The notes below the pieces were generated by a model. That model searched no databases and was not told where the DNA came from. It saw only the letters and a program-made list of their open reading frames with translations. The position numbers and the translations under genes were made by a program. Below are positions 33,447 through 42,779 of a stretch of DNA of 64,000 nucleotides, piece by piece. The stretch's first letter is position 1. The number at the start of each line of letters is the position of its first letter. Location: contig CAWIMY010000003.1 of assembly GCA_963837355.1 (NCBI GenBank), forward strand, positions 372,001-436,000, in the 5' to 3' direction. This stretch comes from Aureispira sp963837355 (GTDB taxonomy: Bacteria > Bacteroidota > Bacteroidia > Chitinophagales > Saprospiraceae).

Positions 33447-34991
33447 TTAATTCTCACTAATATATTGACGCAAAGCTTCTTGGCTAGAAACATTTTGCAT
33501 TAAAGGAAGCAGCTCGTCGTAATTTTCTTTGTCTTGTGTCTTTGCATAAGCATATTTTGCAAACTCTAAGCGCACGTCATCAAAAACGAATAATTGCACC
33601 AATTCCCCTACTTGATTACTCAATAAAAATTGCTCGTCCACTACTGTTTTGGCTTCGCGTAACCGATCATTGTCGGAAGAAAAGCGCGTAATGGCATCCT
33701 TAGTCGCTTGAAAATCGGTTGGCGATAGCACATTGGAAAACTTACTCGTATTGGGCAAAGTTTGGGTGTCGTTGGACAAAGGCCGATTGGTCGTGGTATA
33801 CGTTGTATTGGGCGCATTATTGGTCACTGAGGATGGATTGCGTAGCGTACCGCCAACACTTTGAATATAGTTGACTAAGCGCTGTTGGTTGTTGGCATCA
33901 GACAAAGCATCGTGTACCAAGTAATAATTTTGGGCATCCATCGTGCGGTCATAGGCATACATGGCAAAATCCAAGCGCATATTCTCAAATACCATCATGT
34001 CCATCAACTCGCGGACTTGCTCTGCCGTCCAACTGGATTGATCGCTGATTTGCTTGGCGCGAATGAGGCGGTCTTTGTCGGCGGGAATTTGGTTGAGTTG
34101 AGTGCGAATGTTGATAAAATCGGCATCCGAAACAACGATGGGCGCGGGAGGTGTTTGGTTGTAATTGGGTGGATCAGTGTCAAAGCGCGTTTTTCGTCCC
34201 AAATCACTGCCGCTGTAGCGAATCGCCGTATTGACGTTGTCTCCATCGTCGTAAGGGCTCGTCCAGGTGCGGGTCGTGGAATTGTTGGCGTAGCCATAGT
34301 TGTCGTAATCAATCACAGGTTGACCTTTTAGCCAATTGCTTAGACTCTGCTTGCTAGAAGAAAAGGTGAGGGCATTGAGCACCACGAAATAGTTCTGCTG
34401 GTCGTAGGTTTTGGCGTAAGCATACTTGGCAAACTCGTCTTCGCTGGTCTTGAAATCCAAGAGCAATACAATATCGCGCACTTGCGAGGCGTACAAAAAA
34501 TTATTATCCGACAACTCTTTGGCCAATTGCAGTTGCTCGGCATCAAAATCGGCCTCGTCCAAGAGCCGATAAGCTCGTTCAAAGTTGGTCACACTCATAG
34601 GTATTGGCCGCAAGGCTGTATTCAATTCATTGCGCGGCTGTTCGCTTACCCACGCTCTTATCTTACTTTTGCTGTCTTCAAAATCAAAAGCGGCGTAGAC
34701 TTGGTAAAAGTTACTTTGGTCATAGATTTTGGCGTACGCCATTTTAGTTAGGCGTTCTTTGTCGCTATTGGAGTTGAATTGCTCCAAGACTTGGCGCAAT
34801 TGGTCGGCGAGCAAGTAATTTTGATTAATAGTTTGCTCGGCAAGGCTTAGGCGATCTCGCTCAAATGTTGTGGCTTTTACATCGCGCAGAAAGCTGTTAA
34901 AATCTTGGTTAGAGAGCGGGACAGGGTTGTTTTGCGCATACGTGGTTATTAGGAAATTGAGAAGAAATAAACCTATAAAAAACTGTTTCAT
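33447..34991 (-). CDS. Secreted protein with four DUF4476 domains
   Basis: I start this at Met 34991 (MKQFFIGLFLLNFLITTYAQ), a clear signal peptide; the frame continues 20 codons upstream without support. The ~514-residue protein contains four DUF4476 modules of ~90 residues, each with a FxxxRLxxAxxxxxxNxxxxxQxRxxLxxFxF and KxAYAKTYDxxNYYxVxxAL pattern: roughly 28-116, 125-225, 285-375 and 428-512, joined by Asn/Thr/Pro-rich linkers. It is one of two DUF4476 genes in this 5-kb surface region. Function unknown; secreted, perhaps via protein-protein contacts. Confidence 0.85.
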   Translation of the reverse strand: MKQFFIGLFLLNFLITTYAQNNPVPLSNQDFNSFLRDVKATTFERDRLSLAEQTINQNYLLADQLRQVLEQFNSNSDKERLTKMAYAKIYDQSNFYQVYAAFDFEDSKSKIRAWVSEQPRNELNTALRPIPMSVTNFERAYRLLDEADFDAEQLQLAKELSDNNFLYASQVRDIVLLLDFKTSEDEFAKYAYAKTYDQQNYFVVLNALTFSSSKQSLSNWLKGQPVIDYDNYGYANNSTTRTWTSPYDDGDNVNTAIRYSGSDLGRKTRFDTDPPNYNQTPPAPIVVSDADFINIRTQLNQIPADKDRLIRAKQISDQSSWTAEQVRELMDMMVFENMRLDFAMYAYDRTMDAQNYYLVHDALSDANNQQRLVNYIQSVGGTLRNPSSVTNNAPNTTYTTTNRPLSNDTQTLPNTSKFSNVLSPTDFQATKDAITRFSSDNDRLREAKTVVDEQFLLSNQVGELVQLFVFDDVRLEFAKYAYAKTQDKENYDELLPLMQNVSSQEALRQYISEN

Positions 34992-35111
34992 GAGTTGTCT
35001 ATTTGTGGTGAAAAAGGAGCATGTACCTACCTTTATAACAAGACTTTTCAAAAAAAGATACTAAAATACTGCTATTTTGCATGAAAGCTCCCTCATTCCA
35101 CTCCATCAAAG

Positions 35112-35156
35112 GATCTAAAAAAGGGAACAGGCCAACGTTTCCCCAAACGTTGACCT
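35112..35156 (-). terminator. Terminator of the PKD-repeat protein gene
   Basis: On the minus strand AGGTCAACGTTT and AAACGTTGGCCT form a stem with one mismatch and a GGGG loop, followed by GTTCCCTTTTTT. Located 53 nt past the stop at 35209. Confidence 0.7.
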
Positions 35157-35208
35157 GATTCACACCCTATATCCTACTGTAAACAATAGGCTATGTTGTA
35201 GTTATTTT

Positions 35209-37808
35209 TTATTGCTTGACAAACTTCAAGGTTTGTTGTTGTTCTGCGGTCTCTAGACGAACAAAGTAAATGCCTGCGGGCAATTGTTCTACCGAGAGTT
35301 GTAATAAGTTATGCCCTGCCGCTTGATCCAATACTTGTTGCTGTACTACTTGTCCTGTCGCACTAACAATGCGTACTTGACCATTAATCGCGTCTTGTGT
35401 GTTGATCGTTAAGTTGATTTGTTGCTGGGCTGGGTTGGGGTATAAGTTCACTTCCCAAGCCGTAGTTTCGATCGTAGAAGCCTCCAAGTTGATGTTCAAG
35501 ATAGGAGCCATAGTACTCACGTTAAAGCCGGGCTTGTTGATGAAGCGGCTAAAGTTGCCCAACGAATCCAAGGTAATCGTGTCACAGTAATTAACAATAC
35601 AGCCTGTTAAACTATCAATGGCTACATAGCATAAATTATAAGAACCATAGCCGTTGTAATTGTGGTTGGATTGGCTGCCAAAAGCACCCGAATTGTCACC
35701 AAAGCTCCAGTAAAAAATAAAAGAGGAGTTACCAGGCACGTTGTTCAAAATCGGTTGGACATACAATTGATAAGGATTCAAAGAATCTTGTACTACCGTC
35801 ATATCAGGAACAATACCCGCGCAGCCTTGTGGGCCTTGGTTGGCGTTATTAACCAAAATTGAATCGCAAACCGTAGCGACACAACCTGTTGTATCCAACA
35901 CCGATAGGCAAACGGTACTAACTCCATTGGGTAGAGTAAGGGTTGGAGTTGCCGTAGTAGCCATAGTTGTACCATTGACGCTCCAGTCGTAGGCAAAAGG
36001 CTGTACACTGCCTGTTGTCGTAGAAGAGAACGAAACACTACCATTCGCTCCAATGATGTGGTTAATGGTTGTATAACTTAGATTACCACAAAGGTTTATT
36101 GCACCACCGACACAGAAATTGCGGCTATCTACTGATCCAAAGGCTCCACCAGAGAGGTAAAAATTACCTACACTGTCTGATAAAGAATAGCCTCCTGTTC
36201 CATAAGCACAGCACATACCGTCTCCCCAAGAATCGTATACATTCAACGTGTAACAGCCTGTTGGCAAACACAGTTGCTCGTAAGTAGTTAAGCCATTCAA
36301 AGCAGCAGTAGAAGCACCACTAGATACTATATTTCCAGCCGCATCAATTATATCCCAAGATGTTTCTCCCGCATAGTTATCGTGGTTGAGGGTCAAGGTA
36401 ACACTGTTAAGAACGCAACTACCTCCTGTAGAACCATTACCAGCAAGAACACTATCGCAGTAGGTCGCTTGACAATTGGTAATGCTATCATAAACCGTCA
36501 CACAAACTAAGTGGTAAGTACTAGGCCCTGAGAAATTAAACGCAGGATTTTGACCCCAAACATTTGTCGTTACGTTGGTATTGCCATCCGTGATTTGCCA
36601 GAAATAATTGGCAAAAGGAGTGCTCCCGTTCGCATTGAAAAAAGTCGTGTTTGCTGAATCGGTGTAAGTAAAATAGACGTTACAGTTGTTATTACCAGCA
36701 AGAACACTATCGCAGTAGGTCGCTTGACAATTAGTAATGCTATCATAAACCGTCACACAAACTAAGTGGTAAGTACTAGGCCCTGAGAAATTAAACGCAG
36801 GATTTTGACCCCAAACATTTGTCGTTACGTTGGTATTGCCATCCGTGATTTGCCAGAAATAATTGGCAAAAGGAGTGCTCCCGTTCGCATTGAAAAAAGT
36901 CGTGTTTGCTGAATCGGTGTAAGTAAAATAGACGTTACAGTTGTTATTATTACCAATCAGCACACTATCACAATAAGTTGCTTGACAATTGCTTGAGCTA
37001 TCATAAACCGTCACACAAACTAAGTGGTAAGTACTAGGCCTGAGAAATTAAACGCAGGATTTTGACCCCAAACATTTGTTGTTACGTTGGTATTGCCATC
37101 CGTGATTTGCCAGAAATAATTGGCAAAAGGAGTGCTCCCGTTCGCATTGAAAAAAGTCGTGTTTGCTGAATCAGTGTAAGTAAAAGACACGTTGCAGTTG
37201 TTATTATTACCAATCAGCACACTATCACAATAAGTTGCTTGACAATTGCTTGAGCTATCATAAACCGTCACACAAGCTAAGTGGTAAGTACTAGGCCCTG
37301 AGAAATTAAAGACTGGATTTTGACCCCAAACGTTTGTTGTTACGTTGGTGTTGCCATCCGTGATTTGCCAAGAATAAGTAGCGTTTACCGTACCTGTGCT
37401 GCTCCCATTGAAAAAGGCTGTGTTGCTTGAATCCGAGTAAGTAAAAGATACGTTACAGTTGTTGACAACCGTTCCTGTAGTAGATACGGTATCACAGTAG
37501 GTTACTTGGCAATTGAATACGGAATCGTATAAAGTAACACAAGCTTGGTGGTAGGCACTAGCTCCCGAAAACGTATAACTAGGATTAGGCCCCGTCAAGG
37601 TAGTCGTAACGCCAGAAACTGCATCGGACATTGTCCAAACATAAAGCGGATTGAACGCGCCGCTGTCAATGGCATTGAAATAAACGGTATTGCCTGAATT
37701 GAATTGGTGAAAACTCACCTGACAAGTTCCCTGCGCCTCTGTTGCTTGGTTAACCCCTAGCGTTAGCAGACTCATTAGTAGGAAAATTTGTGTGATCCTT
37801 GATAACAT
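35209..37808 (-). CDS. T9SS-secreted PKD-repeat protein (one frameshift)
   Basis: After correcting one base (missing C at 37039-37040) the gene encodes about 866 residues. Signal peptide LFLLMSLLTLGVNQATEAQ type; five repeats of ~85 residues follow, each with a CNVxFTYTDSANTTFFNA start, a WQITDGNTNVTT core, VWGQNPAFNF, a TYHLVCVTVYDS strand and NCQATYCDSVL, resembling PKD domains with paired Cys. Copies 3-5 are nearly identical at DNA level. Then a Cys-rich SWGDGMCCAYG domain, two more PKD-like modules and a C-terminal T9SS type A sorting domain (VNLYPNPAQQQINLTINT..GIYFVRLETAEQQ). A cell-surface or matrix protein exported by the type IX system. Confidence 0.8.
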
Positions 37809-38335
37809 ATTTTTGTTTTTTGCTTTTAGAATAGAGCCTGACTAACGCTCTTTTGTAGTACTTGATGTTGCAAGGATAAGGCAACAAATGCGCGCAGACA
37901 ATAACATATAAAGGCTTTTATTTTTTAGTTTACTTTTTTTATTAAATCATACACGGCTAAAAATAAGCTTATTATCATTCAAAATGCCTTTTAAAACTTT
38001 CTAAAAACCATCATCTTTATACTTCTTTTATATTCTATCAAGCGAGAAACAAGGTGTCCATTTCAAAATTATACGGTAAACCATTAAAAAACTTAAATCA
38101 CCATTACCTACTTAAACTATTCCCCTACACCCCTCTCTTCCTTCCTCAAAATACTTCTCCTATACTACTTTTGTCGCCAAAGCGGAGGCAAAAGACGGTT
38201 TTTTGACAGAGCAATCCCTCAAAAAGCCGCCCATTTTTTTTACCTTACTGCTGGTTATTTTTTTGTTTTCTAACTAAGCAATTGTTCTCATACAACACCC
38301 TCCTACTACTTTAGTAAGAGGAATTAATAAGCAAC
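37809..38335. other. Gene-free divergent intergenic region
   Basis: A 527-nt AT-rich stretch between the minus-strand PKD-repeat gene and the plus-strand pepT gene. It must contain both promoters; I find no unambiguous TAnnTTTG box, hairpin or short gene in it. Confidence 0.4.
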
Positions 38336-39571
38336 ATGAAAGATAAAATTCTAGAGCGCTTTTTGCGTTATGTAAAAGTAGATACCCAATCTGAATTTGG
38401 CGTTGAAAAAATCCCTAGTACCGACAAACAATTTGTCTTGGCGAAGCAAATCGCGGAAGAATTGCGCCAAATTGGCCTCAGCGACGTGACACTGGACGAC
38501 CATTGTTACATCATGGCCACCTTGCCCGCCAACACCGACAAACATATTCCAACGGTAGGATTTGTAGCCCATATTGACACCTCCCCCGACTTTACGGCAA
38601 CAGGTTGCAACCCTCAAATCTGGGAAAACTACGACGGAGGAGAATTGGTCATCAACAAAGCGCAAAATCTAGTCTTGCGCCCTAGTGAGTTTCCTAAAAT
38701 GACACAATTCAAAGGGCAAACCTTGATTACGACTGATGGGACGACCCTATTGGGGGCAGATGACAAAGCAGGGGTAACAGAAATTGTTTCGGCGATGGAG
38801 TATCTCCTCGCCCACCCAGAAATTGAGCACGGTAAAATCCGTATCTGCTTTACACCTGACGAAGAAGTTGGCCGAGGCGCAGATTTGTTTGATGTAGAAA
38901 AATTTGGAGCCGAATGGGCCTACACGATGGATGGTTCCCTACCTGGTGAGATTGAATATGAGAATTTTAATGCCGCTTATGCCGAAGTAGACATCCAAGG
39001 AAAAATCGTACACCCAGGAGATGCCAAGGATAAGATGGTTAATTCGATGTACCTAGCGGCCGATTTTACCAAGTCATTGCCTTCCCAAGAAGTTCCTGAA
39101 AAAACAGCAGGATACGAAGGGTTTTACCACTTGCTGTCCATCGAAGGCGATGTCGATACCACGGCCTTGCGGTACATCATCCGCGATCACGACAAGGATA
39201 AGTTTGAGACAAAAAAAATGTTGCTGACCAATATTGTCGAACAATTCAACGAGCGCTACGACGATCGCTTTTCTCTAAAAATTACTGACCAATATTACAA
39301 CATGGCCGAAAAAGTGCGTCCTGTGATGCACATTGTGGAGCTAGCCCGCGAAGCCATACAAAATATTGGCCTAGAGCCCATCACCCGCCCTATTCGTGGA
39401 GGAACAGATGGTTCTCGCTTGTCGTTCATGGGTTTGCCTTGCCCCAACATCTTTGCGGGGGGGCTCAACTTTCACAGCCGCTTTGAATACGTGCCCTTGG
39501 AGTCGATGGAATTAGCCACTAAAACCATCGTAGAAATTGCACGCTTAATGGCTACTAGAACTTGGAAGTAA
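38336..39571 (+). CDS. pepT: Peptidase T (tripeptide aminopeptidase)
   Basis: A 411-residue M20B metallopeptidase. Zinc ligands and catalytic residues are visible: His and Asp in GFVAHIDTSPDF (about residue 80), Asp in LLGADDKAGVTEI (about 141), the catalytic Glu pair in FTPDEEVGRGAD (about 175), Asp in EWAYTMDGS (about 197) and the final His in AGGLNFHSRFEYVP. The TTDGTTLLGADDKAG and PIRGGTDGSRLSF motifs are diagnostic of PepT. It removes the N-terminal residue from tripeptides in the cytoplasm. Length equals the family's. Confidence 0.95.
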   Translation: MKDKILERFLRYVKVDTQSEFGVEKIPSTDKQFVLAKQIAEELRQIGLSDVTLDDHCYIMATLPANTDKHIPTVGFVAHIDTSPDFTATGCNPQIWENYDGGELVINKAQNLVLRPSEFPKMTQFKGQTLITTDGTTLLGADDKAGVTEIVSAMEYLLAHPEIEHGKIRICFTPDEEVGRGADLFDVEKFGAEWAYTMDGSLPGEIEYENFNAAYAEVDIQGKIVHPGDAKDKMVNSMYLAADFTKSLPSQEVPEKTAGYEGFYHLLSIEGDVDTTALRYIIRDHDKDKFETKKMLLTNIVEQFNERYDDRFSLKITDQYYNMAEKVRPVMHIVELAREAIQNIGLEPITRPIRGGTDGSRLSFMGLPCPNIFAGGLNFHSRFEYVPLESMELATKTIVEIARLMATRTWK

Positions 39572-39795
39572 GGGACGCAGCTACTTTATGAGCATTTCTT
39601 TCCTGTTTCAAAAAACAACGTTTATCTATAGGATAAAGACCGCGTATAAAACAGAAAAGAACCCTTTTGAAAAGCGACAATACCTACTATCAGAACTATT
39701 GTCAAAATTGTGTGTTTGATGACTACGAAGACTTGCGCTTACTTTTTCAAGCCCTGTTTTACCTATTTACAAGGCACCACTATATTTATTATTAC

Positions 39796-41148
39796 ATGAG
39801 TACGATTATCGGTCGCGTTGTCGACACCCTATTGACAGGTTTTGAAACCATTAAAGAAGAATTCGAAGATATATTTCCCAGCACTGAAACGCCCGAAGAC
39901 ATCAATGGGCGTTTCAATGAGGGGCAATTGCTGCACCAAAACAAGCATTACCAACGAGCTATTGAGGCCTTTGAGGAGGTCTTAGAATTTTCTCCTGAAT
40001 TTGCCTTTGGGTATTATGTGCGGGGCCGTTCCAAATGGGAGGCCAAACAAGTAGAAAGTGCCTTGGAGGATTTTCATTTAGCAGCAGACAAAGGGCTAGA
40101 AACCCCCAACTTACACTGTGCTATGGCCTTGGCTCAATGTGAGCTCAAACAATACGAATTAGCCTTGGCCAACACCATCAAAGCCATTGAATTGAACCCC
40201 GACCACGCTTTTGCTTATGAATGTCGTGCCGTCATTATGCGTCAATTGGGCAATACTAGAGCAGCCCTCAAAAATGCCAATTTGGCGATTGCCTTAAACG
40301 AAGAACGGGCACACGCTTATCTGATTCGCGCCCGCATCTACAACGACATGGGGGAAGTTAACCATGTGTTGAGCGATTATAGCAATGCCTTGTTAAACGA
40401 TCCCAACAATATGCTGGCGCTTTATAACCGCGCCGAACTCAATTTGCACATGGGCAACGTAGAAGCAGCAGAACGCGATTACCGTTATATGCTTACCTTA
40501 CAACCCAACCGCGAGGATGATTACATCCATCGTGCGGCCTTGCACATTGCCTTCAACCACTACAATGAGGCCATCGAAGATTGCGAGCAAGCCTTGGAGA
40601 GTAATCCAAAAAGTAGTATTGCGTATTATAATAAAGCGGTCGCCAATCTCAAACTCAACGAGCTCTCCTTAGCCTTAGAAGATTGCAACGCTACCATTAT
40701 GTTAGCGTCCAAAGAGCCCCTCTATTATATGGCAAGAGCAAAAGTACATCTAGAATTGCGCAATTTTGTAGCAGCTATTGAAGACTGCCGACGCGCTATC
40801 AAACTAGAGCCTGACAGTGCCGTCCATTACAACATCCGCGCTTTTGCGCGCATCTCCTTGCGCCAATATCCTGCGGCCATTAAAGACTGCAACAAAGCCA
40901 TTGCTTTAGATAAGGAATTCGCTTACGCCTACAGCAACCGAGGCTTTGCCTACTACAAGGAAGGAAAACTCAAAAAAGCCTTGGCCGACTGTGATAAAGC
41001 AATGGAATTAGACAGCAGTTACGCCGCCATTCATTATTACCGAGGCATTGTTTTGTACCACTTAGATCGCCACAAAGAAGCACGCGAAGAAATCAAAAAA
41101 GCGGACGATATGGGCTACGATGGCGAGCGCGAAGCTATTCTTTGGTAG
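39796..41148 (+). CDS. TPR repeat protein
   Basis: A 450-residue protein starting at the ATG at 39796 (MSTIIGRVVDTLLTGF); upstream in-frame codons look non-coding. After ~40 residues it is almost entirely TPR units: about eleven 34-residue repeats with the W/L-G-Y-A-F-A-P pattern, e.g. AFGYYVRGRSKWEAKQVESA, HAFAYECRAVIMRQLGNT, FAYAYSNRGFAYYKEGKLKK and YAAIHYYRGIVLYHL. No signal peptide or membrane helix. TPR proteins serve as interaction scaffolds; the partner is unknown. Alone between pepT and the STAS-like gene. Confidence 0.9.
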   Translation: MSTIIGRVVDTLLTGFETIKEEFEDIFPSTETPEDINGRFNEGQLLHQNKHYQRAIEAFEEVLEFSPEFAFGYYVRGRSKWEAKQVESALEDFHLAADKGLETPNLHCAMALAQCELKQYELALANTIKAIELNPDHAFAYECRAVIMRQLGNTRAALKNANLAIALNEERAHAYLIRARIYNDMGEVNHVLSDYSNALLNDPNNMLALYNRAELNLHMGNVEAAERDYRYMLTLQPNREDDYIHRAALHIAFNHYNEAIEDCEQALESNPKSSIAYYNKAVANLKLNELSLALEDCNATIMLASKEPLYYMARAKVHLELRNFVAAIEDCRRAIKLEPDSAVHYNIRAFARISLRQYPAAIKDCNKAIALDKEFAYAYSNRGFAYYKEGKLKKALADCDKAMELDSSYAAIHYYRGIVLYHLDRHKEAREEIKKADDMGYDGEREAILW

Positions 41149-41219
41149 CTACAAAATCTTTGTTTATCGGTCTTTAGAGATTCTCCTGTTTTTACGAATT
41201 GCTGTATATTTTTTCTACT

Positions 41220-41621
41220 ATGACTATTGATACTCCATCGATGCACATCGTTCGTACTCCTGATGGCATTGTTACAACTACACCACAAGAAGCTTGGGAA
41301 AAACCAGAAACAATCGAGGTAGCTCGAGAAAATATAGCGGCTCTAATAAAAATAACAGAAGGAAATACTTGTGCTTTGTTGATGCACTTACCCAATACGT
41401 ATTTGGGAAGCGACATTTCCAAAGAGTACGTCACTACCTTAACTACCCCTGTAGCCGTAGCATTAATTTCTAACTCTTTTGCCTCTAAAGTGGTGGGCAA
41501 TCTAGCCTTAAAAATTGTCAAAGTATTCTCCAATCAAAATATACCCACCCGAATATTCAGCCAAGCAGTACAAGCCAAAGCTTGGCTCTTGCCCTATATA
41601 GAGGCCGCTAAACAGCCTTAA
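41220..41621 (+). CDS. Small STAS-like (SpoIIAA superfamily) protein
   Basis: A 133-residue protein from the ATG at 41220. It has the order of alternating strands and helices of STAS-like regulatory proteins: a leading beta region (MHIVRTPDGIVTTT), NIAALIKITEGNTCALLMHL, a mid Ser/Glu segment, TTPVAVALISNSFASKVVGNLALKIV and a C-terminal helix after IPTRIFSQAVQAKAWLL. This pattern occurs in short Bacteroidota proteins annotated as STAS/SEC14-type domains. Similarity is at the level of pattern only. No transmembrane segment or signal peptide; partner unknown. Confidence 0.55.
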   Translation: MTIDTPSMHIVRTPDGIVTTTPQEAWEKPETIEVARENIAALIKITEGNTCALLMHLPNTYLGSDISKEYVTTLTTPVAVALISNSFASKVVGNLALKIVKVFSNQNIPTRIFSQAVQAKAWLLPYIEAAKQP

Positions 41622-41798
41622 TCCAGTAAAAAATACCTGTATAAAAGGCAAACCCTTATACTGGCAATTGCAAAGTCATTTTTGTACCAAGAAACCTATA
41701 GCACGTTGTTTTTTTTCCGCTTTCGCTAAAAGAATGGCTATCTTTGTCTGTCTGAGGGACTGCGAGCCCTTTATTTTTATTGTAGTAAAGCGCCAATT

Positions 41799-42632
41799 AT
41801 GAGTACTGCCAGCCAAATGAGAAAAAAGTATACCCGCCACATTGCCTACCCAACTATTTTATTGACGGTTGGTGCCTTGCTGATTTATTTAGGAGTTGCT
41901 TACTTAGCTGTTCGGGGTAGTTTAGCGATTGGTTGGGCAGTTTTTATCAATACCATAATGGCCTATTTGCTCTTTACCTCTATGCACGAAGCAGCACATG
42001 CTAATATTTCGGGAACAGGCAGCTCGGCCAAATGGCTGGATGAACTAGTAGGCTGGGTCTCCAGTTGGACGTTGTTTGCGCCATTCTATTTGTTCAAAAT
42101 CATCCACTTCAAACACCACGCCCACACCAACGACCCCGAGAAAGATCCCGACCATTGGCTTGCCTCCAAGCATCTATTTTCTTTGCTTTTCCACGCTTTT
42201 ACTGTCTTTCCCATTTATATTATTTCAGGGGTACGCCTTTTGCAATCCGATAAAAAATTAGTGCAGAAAATTCGCCGCGAACTGTGGATTAGTTATGTAG
42301 TACTAGCTATTTTATTGGTTATTTTGGGTGCCTTAATCTATCAATTTGGGTGGTTTTATCCCATTATGTTATGGGTACTACCTGCCTTTATAGCACAACC
42401 TTTTTTGGCATTTGCCTTTGATTGGTTGCCCCACCACCCACACGAGAGCATGGAGCGTTACCTCAACACACGTGTCATTAATATCCCTGGCCTTTCTGCC
42501 TTTCTATTAAGTCAGAACCTTCACCTCATCCACCACCTCTACCCCAACATTCCTTTTTACCACTACAAAAACGCCTACGAGGAGATTGAAGACACCGTAG
42601 AGAAGAAGGGCACCACGATTATCAAACTATAG
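41799..42632 (+). CDS. Membrane fatty acid desaturase / carotene-hydroxylase-like protein
   Basis: A 277-residue membrane protein with four to five membrane segments and the three histidine boxes of the di-iron desaturase family: HEAAH (in SMHEAAHANISG, about residue 65), HFKHHAH (in IIHFKHHAHTNDPEKDPDHW, about 103) and HLIHH (in LHLIHHLYPNIPFYHY, about 245). These bind two irons and use O2 to desaturate or hydroxylate acyl chains or carotenoids. The short length and the DPDHW after the second box resemble hydrocarbon or carotenoid hydroxylase-like members. Substrate cannot be assigned. Expected in the inner membrane. Confidence 0.8.
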   Translation: MSTASQMRKKYTRHIAYPTILLTVGALLIYLGVAYLAVRGSLAIGWAVFINTIMAYLLFTSMHEAAHANISGTGSSAKWLDELVGWVSSWTLFAPFYLFKIIHFKHHAHTNDPEKDPDHWLASKHLFSLLFHAFTVFPIYIISGVRLLQSDKKLVQKIRRELWISYVVLAILLVILGALIYQFGWFYPIMLWVLPAFIAQPFLAFAFDWLPHHPHESMERYLNTRVINIPGLSAFLLSQNLHLIHHLYPNIPFYHYKNAYEEIEDTVEKKGTTIIKL

Positions 42633-42667
42633 GTTCTCTATTCCTCAATGAGTAATGCCCTTTAACT

Positions 42668-42710
42668 AAAAAAGCCGCCTGTCCCGAAATAACTTCGAGA
42701 CAGACGGCTT
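42668..42710 (-). terminator. Terminator of the TIR-like/TPR/SDR fusion gene
   Basis: On the minus strand AAGCCGTCTGTC and GACAGGCGGCTT form a 12-bp stem with one mismatch, followed by a T-run. It lies about 70 nt past the fusion gene's stop and could also serve the convergent desaturase gene. Confidence 0.75.
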
Positions 42711-42779
42711 ACTTATAACTAGGCGTTAACCAATGCTACTAAAACAGTGATTACAAGGTTCTAAATGACTATTCCAAGC

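Noticed and set aside
36480..37320. Near-identical repeats considered as a CRISPR array or mobile repeat
   Set aside because: Units are ~250 bp, lie in frame within a gene and encode PKD-like domains.
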